41,827 nt of DNA from Oscillospiraceae bacterium (GCA_031255175.1 JAIRTA010000060.1:1-41827); one strand, 5' to 3'. Numbered from the stretch's first letter, positions 26,445-35,627 are shown. Notes: generated by a model not told the origin, from the letters alone. Program-made: numbers and translations.

Positions 26445-26500
26445 CAAGGCGGTCCCGCAGGGCCGTCGCTTGCCGGGCAAGAGAGCCCATCACACTTCAT

Positions 26501-26552
26501 CCGCCGCAGGCGGTCGCGCAATTGACAATGGCCCGCTGTCAATTGTCAATTG
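26501..26552 (+). repeat. Repeats in the rpsG-fusA spacer
   Basis: CCGCCGCAGGCGG (26501-26513) is a small dyad that recurs exactly at 28738-28750 before tuf. It is followed by an inverted repeat CAATTGACA (26519-26527) / TGTCAATTG (26537-26545) and a further TCAATTG (26546-26552). The CAATTGTCA-type element also appears near 24930 after rpoC. These look like modular dispersed intergenic repeats. Confidence 0.65.
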
Positions 26553-26566
26553 AAAGGAGCAATACA

Positions 26567-28645
26567 ATGCCACGCCAGGTACCACTCGAACGTACGCGAA
26601 ACATCGGCATTATGGCCCATATTGACGCGGGGAAGACCACCACCACGGAGAGAATTCTGTTCTATACGGGCCGCAACTACAAACTCGGCGAGGTCCATGA
26701 GGGCACCGCCACCATGGATTGGATGGAACAGGAGCAGGAGCGCGGCATCACCATCACCTCGGCGGCCACGACCTGCCTGTGGAAAGATCATCGGGTCAAC
26801 ATCCTCGACACCCCCGGCCATGTGGACTTCACCGTCGAGGTGGAGCGCAGCCTCCGCGTCCTCGACGGCGCCGTGTGCGTGTTTTGCGCAAAAGGCGGCG
26901 TGGAACCGCAATCCGAGACCGTGTGGCGTCAGGCCGACCGCTACGGAGTGCCGCGCCTCGCGTACATCAACAAGATGGACATCATGGGCGCCGACTTCCA
27001 CCGCGCGGTCGACATGATGCGTGACCGGCTCAAGTGCAACGCCATTCCCATCCAACTCCCGATCGGCGCCGAGGCCGAGTTCAAAGGCCTCATCGATCTC
27101 ATCTCCATGCGGGCGTACATCGCCTACGACGAACTCGGCAAGGACATCCGCGAGGAGGAGATCCCGCCGGCGCTTCAGGCGGAGGCGGAGACGCACCGTC
27201 TGAAGATGATCGAAGAAGTCGCGGGTTTCGACGACGACCTCATGGAGCGCTATCTGGAGGGCGAGGAGATCTCGGCCGAAGAGATCCAAACGGTGATCCG
27301 CCGGGCGGTGATCGGCGTCAAAATGGTGCCGGTTCTCTGCGGCACCGCTTATCGCAACAAGGGCGTGCAGAATCTTCTCGACGCCATTGTGGCCTACCTG
27401 CCCTCCCCTCTCGACATCTCCTCCGTGACGGGCATCCAGCCGGACACCAACGAGCCGGAGAGCCGCGAGGCCTCCGACGAGGCGCCGTTTTCGGCGCTGG
27501 CGTTTAAGATCATGACGGACCCCTTTGTGGGGAAACTCTGTTTCTTCCGGGTATATTCCGGCACGGTCACGTCCGGGTCCACGATCATCAACTCCACCAA
27601 GGGCACGCGGGAGCGGCTCGGCCGCATTTTGTTGATGCACGCCAACCATCGGGAGGACGTGGAGCAGATCTACGCCGGCGACATCGCGGCGGCGGTGGGT
27701 CTCAAAAACACGACGACCGGCGACACGCTGTGCGACGACAAACACCGCATCGTGCTGGAGTCGATGGAGTTTCCCGAACCGGTCATCCGGGTGGCCATCG
27801 AGCCGCGCACCAAGGCCGGGCAGGAAAAGATGGGCCTCGCGCTGATGAAGCTGGCCGAAGAGGACCCGACGTTCAAAACTTACACCGACGAAGAGACGGG
27901 CCAGACGATCATCGCCGGCATGGGCGAACTGCATCTCGAGATCATCGTCGACCGTCTGCTGCGTGAGTTCAAGGTGGAGGCCAACGTGGGCAAGCCCCAG
28001 GTCGCCTACAAGGAGACGATCCGCGGGTCGGCCAACGTGGACCACAAATACGCCCGGCAGTCGGGCGGACACGGCCAGTACGGCCACGTCAAGATCACCG
28101 TGGAGCCGAACGAGTCCGGCAAGGGCTACGAGTTCATCAACAAGATCGTCGGCGGCACGATCCCGAAAGAATACATCCCGGCTGTCGACGCGGGTATCCA
28201 GGGCGCGATGCAGTCCGGCGTGCTGGCCGGTTACCCGGTGGTAGACGTAAAGGTCACGCTCTACGACGGTTCTTTCCACGAGGTGGACTCCTCGGAGCTC
28301 GCGTTCAAAATCGCCGCGTCTATGGCCTTCAAAGAGGCCTGCCGCAAGGCCGGGCCCGTGTTGCTCGAACCGATCATGAAAGTCGCGATCACGGTGGCGG
28401 AGGAGTACATGGGCGACGTCATCGGCGACCTGAACGGCCGCCGGGCGCAGATCCAGGGTATGGAGGCGCGCGGGGGGGCACAGCAGATCGAGGCCTTTGT
28501 GCCGCTCTCCGAGATGTTCGGCTACGCCACGGATTTGCGCTCGCGGACACAGGGCCGCGGCGTGTACGCAATGGAACCCAGCCACTACGTCGAACTGCCG
28601 AAAGGCATACAGGAAAAGCTCACGGAATCGCAGCGCCGGGGCTGA
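26567..28645 (+). CDS. fusA: Elongation factor G
   Basis: GTPase that drives ribosome translocation and, with RRF, ribosome recycling. It has 692 residues from the ATG at 26567 (AAAGGAGC upstream); a frame-open start 15 codons earlier lies in the repeat spacer. The P-loop is [19 protein letters not shown], switch II is [20 protein letters not shown], and the guanine motif is NKMD. Domain IV has [20 protein letters not shown] and [14 protein letters not shown]. Domain V ends with [20 protein letters not shown]. It is the third gene of the str operon. Confidence 0.98.
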   Translation: MPRQVPLERTRNIGIMAHIDAGKTTTTERILFYTGRNYKLGEVHEGTATMDWMEQEQERGITITSAATTCLWKDHRVNILDTPGHVDFTVEVERSLRVLDGAVCVFCAKGGVEPQSETVWRQADRYGVPRLAYINKMDIMGADFHRAVDMMRDRLKCNAIPIQLPIGAEAEFKGLIDLISMRAYIAYDELGKDIREEEIPPALQAEAETHRLKMIEEVAGFDDDLMERYLEGEEISAEEIQTVIRRAVIGVKMVPVLCGTAYRNKGVQNLLDAIVAYLPSPLDISSVTGIQPDTNEPESREASDEAPFSALAFKIMTDPFVGKLCFFRVYSGTVTSGSTIINSTKGTRERLGRILLMHANHREDVEQIYAGDIAAAVGLKNTTTGDTLCDDKHRIVLESMEFPEPVIRVAIEPRTKAGQEKMGLALMKLAEEDPTFKTYTDEETGQTIIAGMGELHLEIIVDRLLREFKVEANVGKPQVAYKETIRGSANVDHKYARQSGGHGQYGHVKITVEPNESGKGYEFINKIVGGTIPKEYIPAVDAGIQGAMQSGVLAGYPVVDVKVTLYDGSFHEVDSSELAFKIAASMAFKEACRKAGPVLLEPIMKVAITVAEEYMGDVIGDLNGRRAQIQGMEARGGAQQIEAFVPLSEMFGYATDLRSRTQGRGVYAMEPSHYVELPKGIQEKLTESQRRG

Positions 28646-28669
28646 CCCGCGCCGCCTGAAAATTGGGGC

Positions 28670-28698
28670 TTGCAAAAACCGCGCCGCCCCTGTACAAT
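28670..28698 (+). promoter_or_regulatory. Promoter of tuf
   Basis: TTGCAA (28670-28675), a 17-base spacer and TACAAT (28693-28698) stand in the 166-base fusA-tuf spacer. This gives tuf its own promoter in addition to read-through from the str operon, fitting the high demand for EF-Tu. Confidence 0.78.
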
Positions 28699-28713
28699 AA
28701 CTTCGTACCCCTA

Positions 28714-28750
28714 TTACCCATAAATGTGAGGGCCGCCCCGCCGCAGGCGG
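28714..28750 (+). repeat. Spacer repeats before tuf
   Basis: TTACCCATAAATG (28714-28726) repeats the element before rpsG, and CCGCCGCAGGCGG (28738-28750) repeats the element before fusA. Both modules thus occur together in the tuf leader, downstream of its promoter. Confidence 0.65.
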
Positions 28751-28811
28751 GCGCCGCCCGATTTGAGGCTGAACCGTATAGTATGAAAGATAAAAAGGAG
28801 GACACCAAGTC

Positions 28812-30011
<1,200 letters not shown>

Positions 30012-30020
30012 TTTATTTCG

Positions 30021-30055
30021 GTCTGTCGGCCGCGCCTCCGGCGCGGCCGACAGAC
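30021..30055 (+). terminator. Stem-loop after tuf, probable terminator
   Basis: Arms 30021-30036 (GTCTGTCGGCCGCGCC) and 30040-30055 are exact reverse complements with a TCC loop, nine bases after the tuf stop. No U-run follows. Two more stems come behind it: TTCAGGCG/CGCCTGAA (30061-30091) and CCCATA/TATGGG (30103-30119). The 219-base spacer to smpB holds these stems and no recognised promoter. Confidence 0.7.
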
Positions 30056-30230
30056 AACGGTTCAGGCGGCGGGCGAGGCCCGGCGCCTGAATGTAAAAAA
30101 TACCCATATTTTGTATGGGCAGCCGCGGCCCAACGGGGCGTTCGCGCACGGCCGCGGCGTCGGGTGAGGTGGCCGAAGGGCGGTCTCATTTTTTCTGCCG
30201 GGGCCGCGCCGGGCCCTGGGGGAGGGTGCT

Positions 30231-30695
30231 ATGCCGGAGCCGGTCCAAAAACAGGTGGCGGAAAATCGAAAAGCCCGGCACGACTACTTCATCTCGGAAC
30301 GTTTTGAGGCCGGCATTGAGCTGCGCGGCACCGAGGTCAAGTCCATCCGCCAGGGCACGGTGAACCTCAAAGATTCTTTTTGCGCGGTCAAAGACGGGGA
30401 ACTGTTTGTGCGCGGCCTGCACATAAGCCCGTATGAAAAAGGAAATATATTTAACGCGGACCCCGTGCGGCCCCGGCGGCTGCTCATGCACAAGCGGGAG
30501 ATCCGGCGGCTTGAGGCCCGCGTTAAATTGGAGGGTTTCACGCTGATCCCGCTCAAGATCTACTTCCTCGGCCCCCGCGTCAAGCTGGAGGTTGCGCTTT
30601 GCAAGGGGAAGAAACTGCACGACAAGCGCGAGGCGGAGGCCGGTCGCGCGGCGCGGCGTGAAATGGAGCAATTGTTAAAGGAGAAGAACCGATGA
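30231..30695 (+). CDS. smpB: SsrA-binding protein SmpB
   Basis: Binds tmRNA and brings it to stalled ribosomes for trans-translation. It has 154 residues, with the ATG at 30231 behind GGGGAGGG. Conserved parts are KARHDYFISERFEAGIELRG, GTEVKSIRQGTVNLKDSF, HISPYEKGN and PRRLLMHKREIRRL. The C-terminal tail KGKKLHDKREAEAGRAARRE is the part that enters the mRNA channel. It overlaps the next gene by four bases and lies 770 bases upstream of ssrA, its RNA partner. Confidence 0.97.
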   Translation: MPEPVQKQVAENRKARHDYFISERFEAGIELRGTEVKSIRQGTVNLKDSFCAVKDGELFVRGLHISPYEKGNIFNADPVRPRRLLMHKREIRRLEARVKLEGFTLIPLKIYFLGPRVKLEVALCKGKKLHDKREAEAGRAARREMEQLLKEKNR

Positions 30696-31429
30696 AACAT
30701 AACAAATACATCCTCACGGCGCTGGCCGCCCTGACACTGGGCGCGGCGCTTTTTGTCGCTTGTGCCCCGACGAACGGCACAAACACCGCGACTCCCCCGG
30801 CGGAGACCCCGCCGCCCCCCGGCGGAGACGCGCAGGATACGCAAGGCAATGATTCCCAAAATAATTCCCAAAGTTCGGAGGAAAACGCAGTGAGCAATCC
30901 AGACAACCCCCTCGTGACGATTGAGATGGAGAACGGCACGCAGATCGTGCTGGAGCTCTACCCCGACAAGGCGCCGAACACGGTGAACAACTTCATCTCC
31001 CTGATCCAGCAGGGCTTTTACAACGGCCTCAAATTCCACCGCGTGAGCGACGGGTTCATGATCCAGGGCGGAGACCCGCAGGGCACCGGCGCGGGTGGCC
31101 CCGGCTACAGCATCGCGGGGGAGTTTGCGGCGAACGGATTTGACGTCAACGACATCTCCCACACAGCGGGCGTGCTGTCGATGGCGCGCACGGGTGACCC
31201 CGACTCCGCGGGCAGCCAGTTCTTCATCTGCGACGGGGACGCGAGCTTCCTGGACGGCCAGTACGCCGCCTTCGGCTGCGTGACCTCCGGGATCGAAGAA
31301 GTCCACCGCATCGCGGACATGGTGCTCGAGCCAAACGGCGGGCCGCCGCCGACGGACCAAGTGATGAAAAGCGTCACCGTGGACACGCGCGGGAGAGAAT
31401 ACCCGGCGCCGGATACCATACCGGAATGA
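30692..31429 (+). CDS. Lipoprotein cyclophilin-type peptidyl-prolyl isomerase
   Basis: Predicted membrane-anchored foldase that catalyses proline cis-trans isomerisation in exported proteins. It has 245 residues. A lipoprotein signal peptide ends in the lipobox LFVAC, with C24 as lipidated cysteine, followed by a Pro/Thr/Gln/Ser linker to about residue 68. The cyclophilin fold follows: KAPNTVNNFISL, FHRVSDGFMIQGGDPQGTG with the catalytic Arg and Phe/Gln residues, GVLSMARTGDPDSAGSQFFI, and LDGQYAAFGCVTSG. The ATGA overlap with smpB (30692-30695) makes the two translationally coupled, although the functions are in different compartments. ssrA follows 36 bases after its stop. Confidence 0.93.
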   Translation: MKHNKYILTALAALTLGAALFVACAPTNGTNTATPPAETPPPPGGDAQDTQGNDSQNNSQSSEENAVSNPDNPLVTIEMENGTQIVLELYPDKAPNTVNNFISLIQQGFYNGLKFHRVSDGFMIQGGDPQGTGAGGPGYSIAGEFAANGFDVNDISHTAGVLSMARTGDPDSAGSQFFICDGDASFLDGQYAAFGCVTSGIEEVHRIADMVLEPNGGPPPTDQVMKSVTVDTRGREYPAPDTIPE

Positions 31430-31464
31430 GCGCACACGGCACGGCGTGTGCCGTGCCGTAACAA

Positions 31465-31821
31465 GGGGGCGTACCGGTTTCGACGGGGATGGCCAGTCGA
31501 GATAAGCGGGTCGTGGGGCCGAACCACGATAAAAGCGGGCTTTATAAATCAAAGAACAACAACAACGACTACGCTTTGGCGTACGCGGCCTAACTAAAGG
31601 CCGCCGTCCCGCCCGGGAGGACCACGAACCGGGATGTGGGCGTGACTCAGTGGTGCACATGACCGCGGTAAGCTTTGCCCGCGGCAGGTAACATGAAGCT
31701 ACCAAGTCGCACAGCCTGACAGCCGGCGGCGCGGCAAGGGAATGTAAACGACTGTCTGCACCCGGAGAAAGTCTCGATGAACTGTTTTCGGACAGGGGTT
31801 CAACTCCCCTCGCCTCCACCA
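31465..31821 (+). ncRNA. ssrA: tmRNA (SsrA), single-chain
   Basis: A 357-base transfer-messenger RNA that rescues stalled ribosomes. The 5' end GGGGGCGTACCGGTTTCGAC is diagnostic, and its first seven bases pair with CGCCTCC before the encoded ACCA at 31818-31821. The T-arm AGGGGTTCAACTCCCCT stands near the 3' end. The tag-coding frame reads SKNNNNDYALAYAA before the stop at 31591-31593; the exact resume codon (about 31546-31552) is uncertain. Most tags end in ALAA; here the end is ALAYAA. Its partner smpB lies just upstream, and an intrinsic terminator follows. Confidence 0.97.
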
Positions 31822-31831
31822 GACAAAAATC

Positions 31832-31860
31832 GCGGCAGGACGCGAATCCTGCCGCTTTTT
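31832..31860 (+). terminator. Intrinsic terminator of ssrA
   Basis: GCGGCAGGA (31832-31840) pairs with TCCTGCCGC (31847-31855), followed by TTTTT (31856-31860) and preceded by AAAAA. This is a textbook rho-independent terminator ten bases after the tmRNA CCA end. Confidence 0.95.
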
Positions 31861-31904
31861 ACTTTGACGAACAACACATTTTACAACACACTTTTTCAGA
31901 GTTC

Positions 31905-31913
31905 TGCTATAAC
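31905..31913 (+). promoter_or_regulatory. Extended -10 promoter candidate before the YhcG-like nuclease
   Basis: TGCTATAAC is an extended -10 element in an AT-rich stretch; no good -35 hexamer is seen at 17 bases. A start near 31920 would put both 26-bp palindromes inside the 5' leader. Confidence 0.4.
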
Positions 31914-31930
31914 GACCATAAATTGTTTCT

Positions 31931-31992
31931 AATTACGACCGCGCGCGGTCGTAATTGGCAATATCAAATTGCGTCCATGCGCGGTCGCAATT
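31931..31992. repeat. Two related 26-bp palindromes before the YhcG-like nuclease
   Basis: 31931-31956 is a perfect 26-bp palindrome (arms AATTACGACC and GGTCGTAATT around GCGCGC). 31967-31992 is a second, imperfect copy (AATTGCG ... CGCAATT), identical to the first at 21 of 26 positions and itself paired at 10 of 13 positions. Start-to-start distance is 36 bp, and the nuclease ATG lies 15 bases after the second copy. They could be operators, RNA hairpins in the leader, or REP-like elements. Confidence 0.85.
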
Positions 31993-32006
31993 GAAGGGTA
32001 AGCATT

Positions 32007-33029
32007 ATGAGTGAGCTGCAAAAAACGAATCCTGCGTTTTACACCGATATGCGGCACATTATCATTGAAGCGCAAAGAACCGCCGTTCGCGGTGCTGAGT
32101 ATGTGCGGATGATGATGTATTGGCATCTTGGCGAACGTATTTTCGTCGAAGAGCAGCACGGCAACAACCGCGCCGCATACGGCGAATACACGTTAAACAA
32201 TCTTGCGAAGCGGCTCGAAGCTGAATTTGGCAGTGGGTTTTCAAAAAGACAGCTTGAGCGCGCCCGTTTGTTTTATCGTGTTTATCCGACTGAAAGCAAT
32301 TTGCGAAAACAACTGAACTGGTTGCAGTATCGATTGCTTTCAAGTATTGACGATGATTACAAGCGTGAATATTATGAGCTTGAAGCGGCGAATCACGGAT
32401 GGACGGGCCGTGAGCTTGAACGGCAGATAAATTCCCTGCTCTATGAGCGGTTGTTGCTCAGCAATGACAAGGAAGCCGTGCTTGCCGTAGCCCGCAAGGA
32501 ACGCATACCCGAGAAGCCTGCTGAGATTGTTAAAGATCCAATGTTTTTGGAATTTCTTGGGCTGAAGCGCGAAGCGCCTTACTATGAGAATGACATAGAA
32601 TCCGCATTAATCACTCATTTACAGGAATTCCTGCTTGAACTCGGCAACGGGTTTTCGTTCATTGCAAGACAGAAGCGGTTATTGCTTGAAGATGACGAAT
32701 TTTTCGCAGATATGGTCATGTATAACCGACTGCTCCGTTGCTTCGTAGTGATTGAAATCAAGACACATAAAATGACACATGCAGATATCGGACAGCTCCA
32801 AATGTACGTCAATTACTTTGACAGGTTCGAGAAGTTGCCGGACGAAAATCCAACGGTTGGCATATTGCTCTGCACAGCGAAGAATGATCTGCTCGCAAAA
32901 ATTACTCTGCCGGAGGATAACACAAATATCCTGACCAGCAAGTATGAACTATACTTACCAACTGAGAATGAATTGATAGAGGAAATTAAAGAGGTTATGG
33001 ACCTTGCGGAAGGTGAGATTCAAGAATGA
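32007..33029 (+). CDS. YhcG/DUF1016-family PDDEXK nuclease
   Basis: Predicted DNA endonuclease of the YhcG family, 340 residues. The N-terminal DUF1016 helical domain (about 15-160) shows YWHLGERIFVEEQ, AAYGEYTLNNLAKRLEAEFG and GFSKRQLERARLFYRVYP. The C-terminal PDDEXK domain (about 175-330) holds D235 in DDEFFADMVMYN and the E250-I-K252 pair in FVVIEIKTHKMTHADIGQLQ, so the catalytic set looks intact. Base composition is clearly more AT-rich than the neighbouring genes, suggesting acquisition. Members are often found in accessory regions and near restriction systems, but the cellular role is not established. It overlaps the next ORF by four bases, and a palindrome pair stands directly upstream. 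The ribosome site (GAAGGG at 31993-31998) is acceptable. Confidence 0.9.
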   Translation: MSELQKTNPAFYTDMRHIIIEAQRTAVRGAEYVRMMMYWHLGERIFVEEQHGNNRAAYGEYTLNNLAKRLEAEFGSGFSKRQLERARLFYRVYPTESNLRKQLNWLQYRLLSSIDDDYKREYYELEAANHGWTGRELERQINSLLYERLLLSNDKEAVLAVARKERIPEKPAEIVKDPMFLEFLGLKREAPYYENDIESALITHLQEFLLELGNGFSFIARQKRLLLEDDEFFADMVMYNRLLRCFVVIEIKTHKMTHADIGQLQMYVNYFDRFEKLPDENPTVGILLCTAKNDLLAKITLPEDNTNILTSKYELYLPTENELIEEIKEVMDLAEGEIQE

Positions 33030-33385
33030 ACGAAGCCGTTATAAAGTCAGGCAAAGACGTGCCAGCGGACGCTTTCCCGGATAATGCGATGTGTCACAGG
33101 GAGTGGCTTGAAAACTTGCTGATCTCCATGATTTTCTTTCCGAATGAGCAAATGAACAACTTAAAGACGGAAATTCGTGAAAGCCATTCCGTTGTGTTTC
33201 CGATATGCTTAGGGCATCCATACAGCGATGTCCTCAGAGAATGGGTGAGAGGTTCGTCGCACCCCTTTGGTGCAGACGGGGTGCATGGACTGCACACGGG
33301 TGCGCATGCCGATGAATATGCCGCTGGTCGGATTGTATTCTTTTCTGAGGCTATTGCCAAGGAGCGTGCAATCCGAACTCTTTAA
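33026..33385 (+). CDS. Small unknown protein coupled to the nuclease gene
   Basis: A 119-residue ORF whose ATG overlaps the nuclease stop (ATGA), suggesting translational coupling. No family was recognised. The first ~60 residues look like an ordinary soluble protein (AMCHREWLENLLISMIFFPN, NNLKTEIRESHSVVFP). From about base 33190 the DNA becomes rich in overlapping inverted repeats (GCACCCC 33259-33265 with GGGGTGC 33278-33284; GCACC with GGTGC 33269-33273), and the coded sequence there (HPFGADGVHGLHTGAHADE) is low in hydrophobic residues. The second half may be non-coding sequence joined by a lost stop. It could be a truncated partner of the nuclease. Confidence that it is expressed as drawn is limited. 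Confidence 0.4.
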   Translation: MNEAVIKSGKDVPADAFPDNAMCHREWLENLLISMIFFPNEQMNNLKTEIRESHSVVFPICLGHPYSDVLREWVRGSSHPFGADGVHGLHTGAHADEYAAGRIVFFSEAIAKERAIRTL

Positions 33386-33589
33386 TCCCCATTGGGGAGG
33401 GGTTTGGATTCTTCTTGTACGCCGTGTCACCTAAATATTTACAAATCGCCGGTCTTTTTTTCGCCATACTACGTTGGCGGAAAAAATCCACGTCGCTTTA
33501 TGACAAGATTTAGATGGCACGGCGCACTTGTATCCGATAGGGGTTTAGCCACATGGCCATTGGTGAGAGAATACGGAGAATTTTGCCCT

Positions 33590-34309
33590 ATGACTGACCT
33601 GACAGACAATCTTGATGCCCTGCACACGACCGAACTGGGCGCGGAGCGGATAAAGCGCAACCTCGGCCTGCAAGTTGACGATGTTGTTTTGTGGTGCAAG
33701 GAAACCATAAGACAGGCCGACATCATCATCAGAAATGGAAAAAACTGGTATGCTTACCGAAAAGGCGTGGCCATCACCATAAACGCCCGAAGCAATACGC
33801 TTATCACCGCCCACCCGATCGACGCAAAGGTTCGTGTTATGCGTGAATCAGAATACCCGTGTTTGCGCGAATTCCTCTATCAAGCGGTTTTCATTCCGGA
33901 AGGCGCAAAACCGCCGCCGCGGAGCATCGTAAATGATCCGGAAATATTCCTCTACATCAAAGATTTCGGAACGGGTCCCGGAGACATTGGCGTTGTCGCC
34001 GAACAGGACAGACAGACAATCGGCGCGGCATGGACACGGATCATTCCCGCCTACGGCCATGTGGATTCCGAAACGCCCGAACTCGCCGTCTCTATCTTGC
34101 CGGCATTTCGGGGTTACGGCATCGGCACGAAGTTGATGAACAAGCTGTTTGCGGTGCTGCGTGAAAATGGATACGCAAGGACTTCGCTGTCCGTCCAAAA
34201 AGGCAATCCGGCCGTTCGCTTCTATCAGCGACTTGGATACAGAGTTATAGACGACAAACCCAACAGCGCCGGGCACGAGGATTGCATCATGATCAAGGAC
34301 TTGGGGTGA
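33590..34309 (+). CDS. DUF3781-GNAT acetyltransferase fusion
   Basis: A 239-residue protein joining two families. Residues 1-82 match the DUF3781 pattern (LDALHTTELGAERIKRNLGL, DDVVLWCKETI, GKNWYAYRKGVAITINARSN, LITAHP). Residues 83-239 are a GNAT N-acetyltransferase, with the acetyl-CoA loop in FRGYGIGTKLMNKLF, SLSVQKGNPAVRFYQRLGY and a C-terminal beta strand. DUF3781 proteins are normally small and free-standing. The ATG at 33590 was chosen because DUF3781 begins there and GGAG lies upstream; the frame is open 66 codons further but unrelated to either family. Substrate unknown. The 204-base gap before it holds no recognised element. It belongs to the AT-richer block, although less extreme than the nuclease gene. 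Confidence 0.85.
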   Translation: MTDLTDNLDALHTTELGAERIKRNLGLQVDDVVLWCKETIRQADIIIRNGKNWYAYRKGVAITINARSNTLITAHPIDAKVRVMRESEYPCLREFLYQAVFIPEGAKPPPRSIVNDPEIFLYIKDFGTGPGDIGVVAEQDRQTIGAAWTRIIPAYGHVDSETPELAVSILPAFRGYGIGTKLMNKLFAVLRENGYARTSLSVQKGNPAVRFYQRLGYRVIDDKPNSAGHEDCIMIKDLG

Positions 34310-34439
34310 AGCGTGCGGCCGGCTTGCTATTTTGCCGGCCATGACGCGAAACTGCCGGTGCACACCCCTCGACGGCAGGGCTGTGCGTTGTATCATTTGA
34401 GGCGGACATGCGATTTATCCCCGCAAGGAGGAATGAGCA

Positions 34440-35441
34440 ATGGACGACGGCGACCGGAATAAGATCATCCTCTATCAAGATAAAAACGGCCTCACAAAGG
34501 TATCGGTGCGTTTTTCTGATGAGGATTTGTGGCTGACGCAGGTTCAGATGGCTGCGGTTTATGATACCACGCAGCAGAACATCGACCAGCATATCAAAAA
34601 CATCTATGCGGATGGGGAACTGACGCCGGAGTCAACCTACAAGAAATTCTTGTTAGTTCGAACCGAAGGGAAACGGCAAGTAAATCGCAACATCGACCAC
34701 TACAACCTCGATATGATCATCGCTCTCGGATACCGCGTCCAGTCGCAGATAGCCACGCGGTTCCGACGCTGGGCGACCGAGCGGCTGCACGAGTATATTC
34801 AAAAGGGCTTCAGCATGGACGACGAGCGGCTGGGGCAAGGGGGCTCCCGCTATTTCCGGGAGCTGCTGCAGCGCATCAGGGACATCCGCAGCAGCGAGCG
34901 CAATTTCTATCAACAGGTGACGGACATCTATGCCACGGCCACGGACTACAACCCCCGCGCGGACATGACGAGAAAGTTCTTTGCCACTGTGCAGAACAAG
35001 CTGCACTTTGCGGTGCATGAACATACAGCCGCCGAGCTTATCTACGACAGAGTTGACAACGAAAAACCGCTGGTGGGGATGACCAACTTCAAAGGCGACT
35101 ACGTAACCAAGGACGATGTGAAGATAGCCAAGAACTATCTGTCTGAGATAGAACTCACACGGCTCAATCTGCTTGTGTCCCAGTTTCTCGACTTTGCCGA
35201 GTTCCAGGCACTGGAGCAAAATCCCATGACGATGGCGGATTGGATTGCGTCTTTGGACAGCCAGATATTGGCACTGAAAAGAAAGCTGCTCACAGACAGC
35301 GGCGCTGTCTCACATAAACAGGCGATGGAAAAGGCGGAGCGCGAATTTGAAATATACCGGGTGCGGGAAATGAAACAGCTTGAGAGCGACTTCGACAAAG
35401 CGGTCAAGTTGCTCTCGCTGGCTGAGGACGATAGGCGATGA
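34440..35441 (+). CDS. RhuM-family protein
   Basis: A 333-residue protein of the RhuM (virulence RhuM) family, widespread in accessory regions and of unproven function. The N-terminal DNA-binding-like segment is typical: DEDLWLTQVQMAAVYDTTQQ, NIDQHIKNIYADGEL, then NIDHYNLDMIIALGYRVQSQ and FRRWATERLHEYIQKGFSMD. The middle has FYQQVTDIYATATDYNPRA and FFATVQNKLHFAVHEHTAAE; the C-terminal part is helical and charged. AAGGAGGA stands before the ATG. It closes the accessory block behind ssrA. RhuM genes are often seen near restriction-modification genes, which are not present here. Confidence 0.9.
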   Translation: MDDGDRNKIILYQDKNGLTKVSVRFSDEDLWLTQVQMAAVYDTTQQNIDQHIKNIYADGELTPESTYKKFLLVRTEGKRQVNRNIDHYNLDMIIALGYRVQSQIATRFRRWATERLHEYIQKGFSMDDERLGQGGSRYFRELLQRIRDIRSSERNFYQQVTDIYATATDYNPRADMTRKFFATVQNKLHFAVHEHTAAELIYDRVDNEKPLVGMTNFKGDYVTKDDVKIAKNYLSEIELTRLNLLVSQFLDFAEFQALEQNPMTMADWIASLDSQILALKRKLLTDSGAVSHKQAMEKAEREFEIYRVREMKQLESDFDKAVKLLSLAEDDRR

Positions 35442-35505
35442 TACCCATCTCCGCATTCGGGCGCCGCCCGTCTCTGCGGCCAAAAATATAAAAGTGTTGA
35501 AATTA

Positions 35506-35534
35506 CTGAAAAAAGTGATAGGATATGATATAAT
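35506..35534 (+). promoter_or_regulatory. Promoter of the GH13 gene
   Basis: CTGAAA (35506-35511), a 17-base spacer and TATAAT (35529-35534), with TGA directly before the -10 (extended -10). It stands in the 186-base gap after the RhuM gene and leads to a leader of about 85 bases. Confidence 0.75.
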
Positions 35535-35627
35535 AGGCGCGAAGGCGCTGTGGGGCACTGTCCCGCGCCGGTTTTTCGCAAAATTTGGGGTGTGGCACCT
35601 CGTACTATCTGCCAAAGGGGGTTTTGC

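Noticed and set aside
31465-31821. The tmRNA 3' end as an attachment site
   Set aside because: ssrA is a known integration target, but no second copy of its 3' end was found downstream to 35.6 kb and no integrase is present, so no att site is annotated.
33209-33430. Minus-strand ORF of 73 codons
   Set aside because: It overlaps the hairpin-rich segment, has no ribosome site and resembles the reverse reading of inverted repeats.
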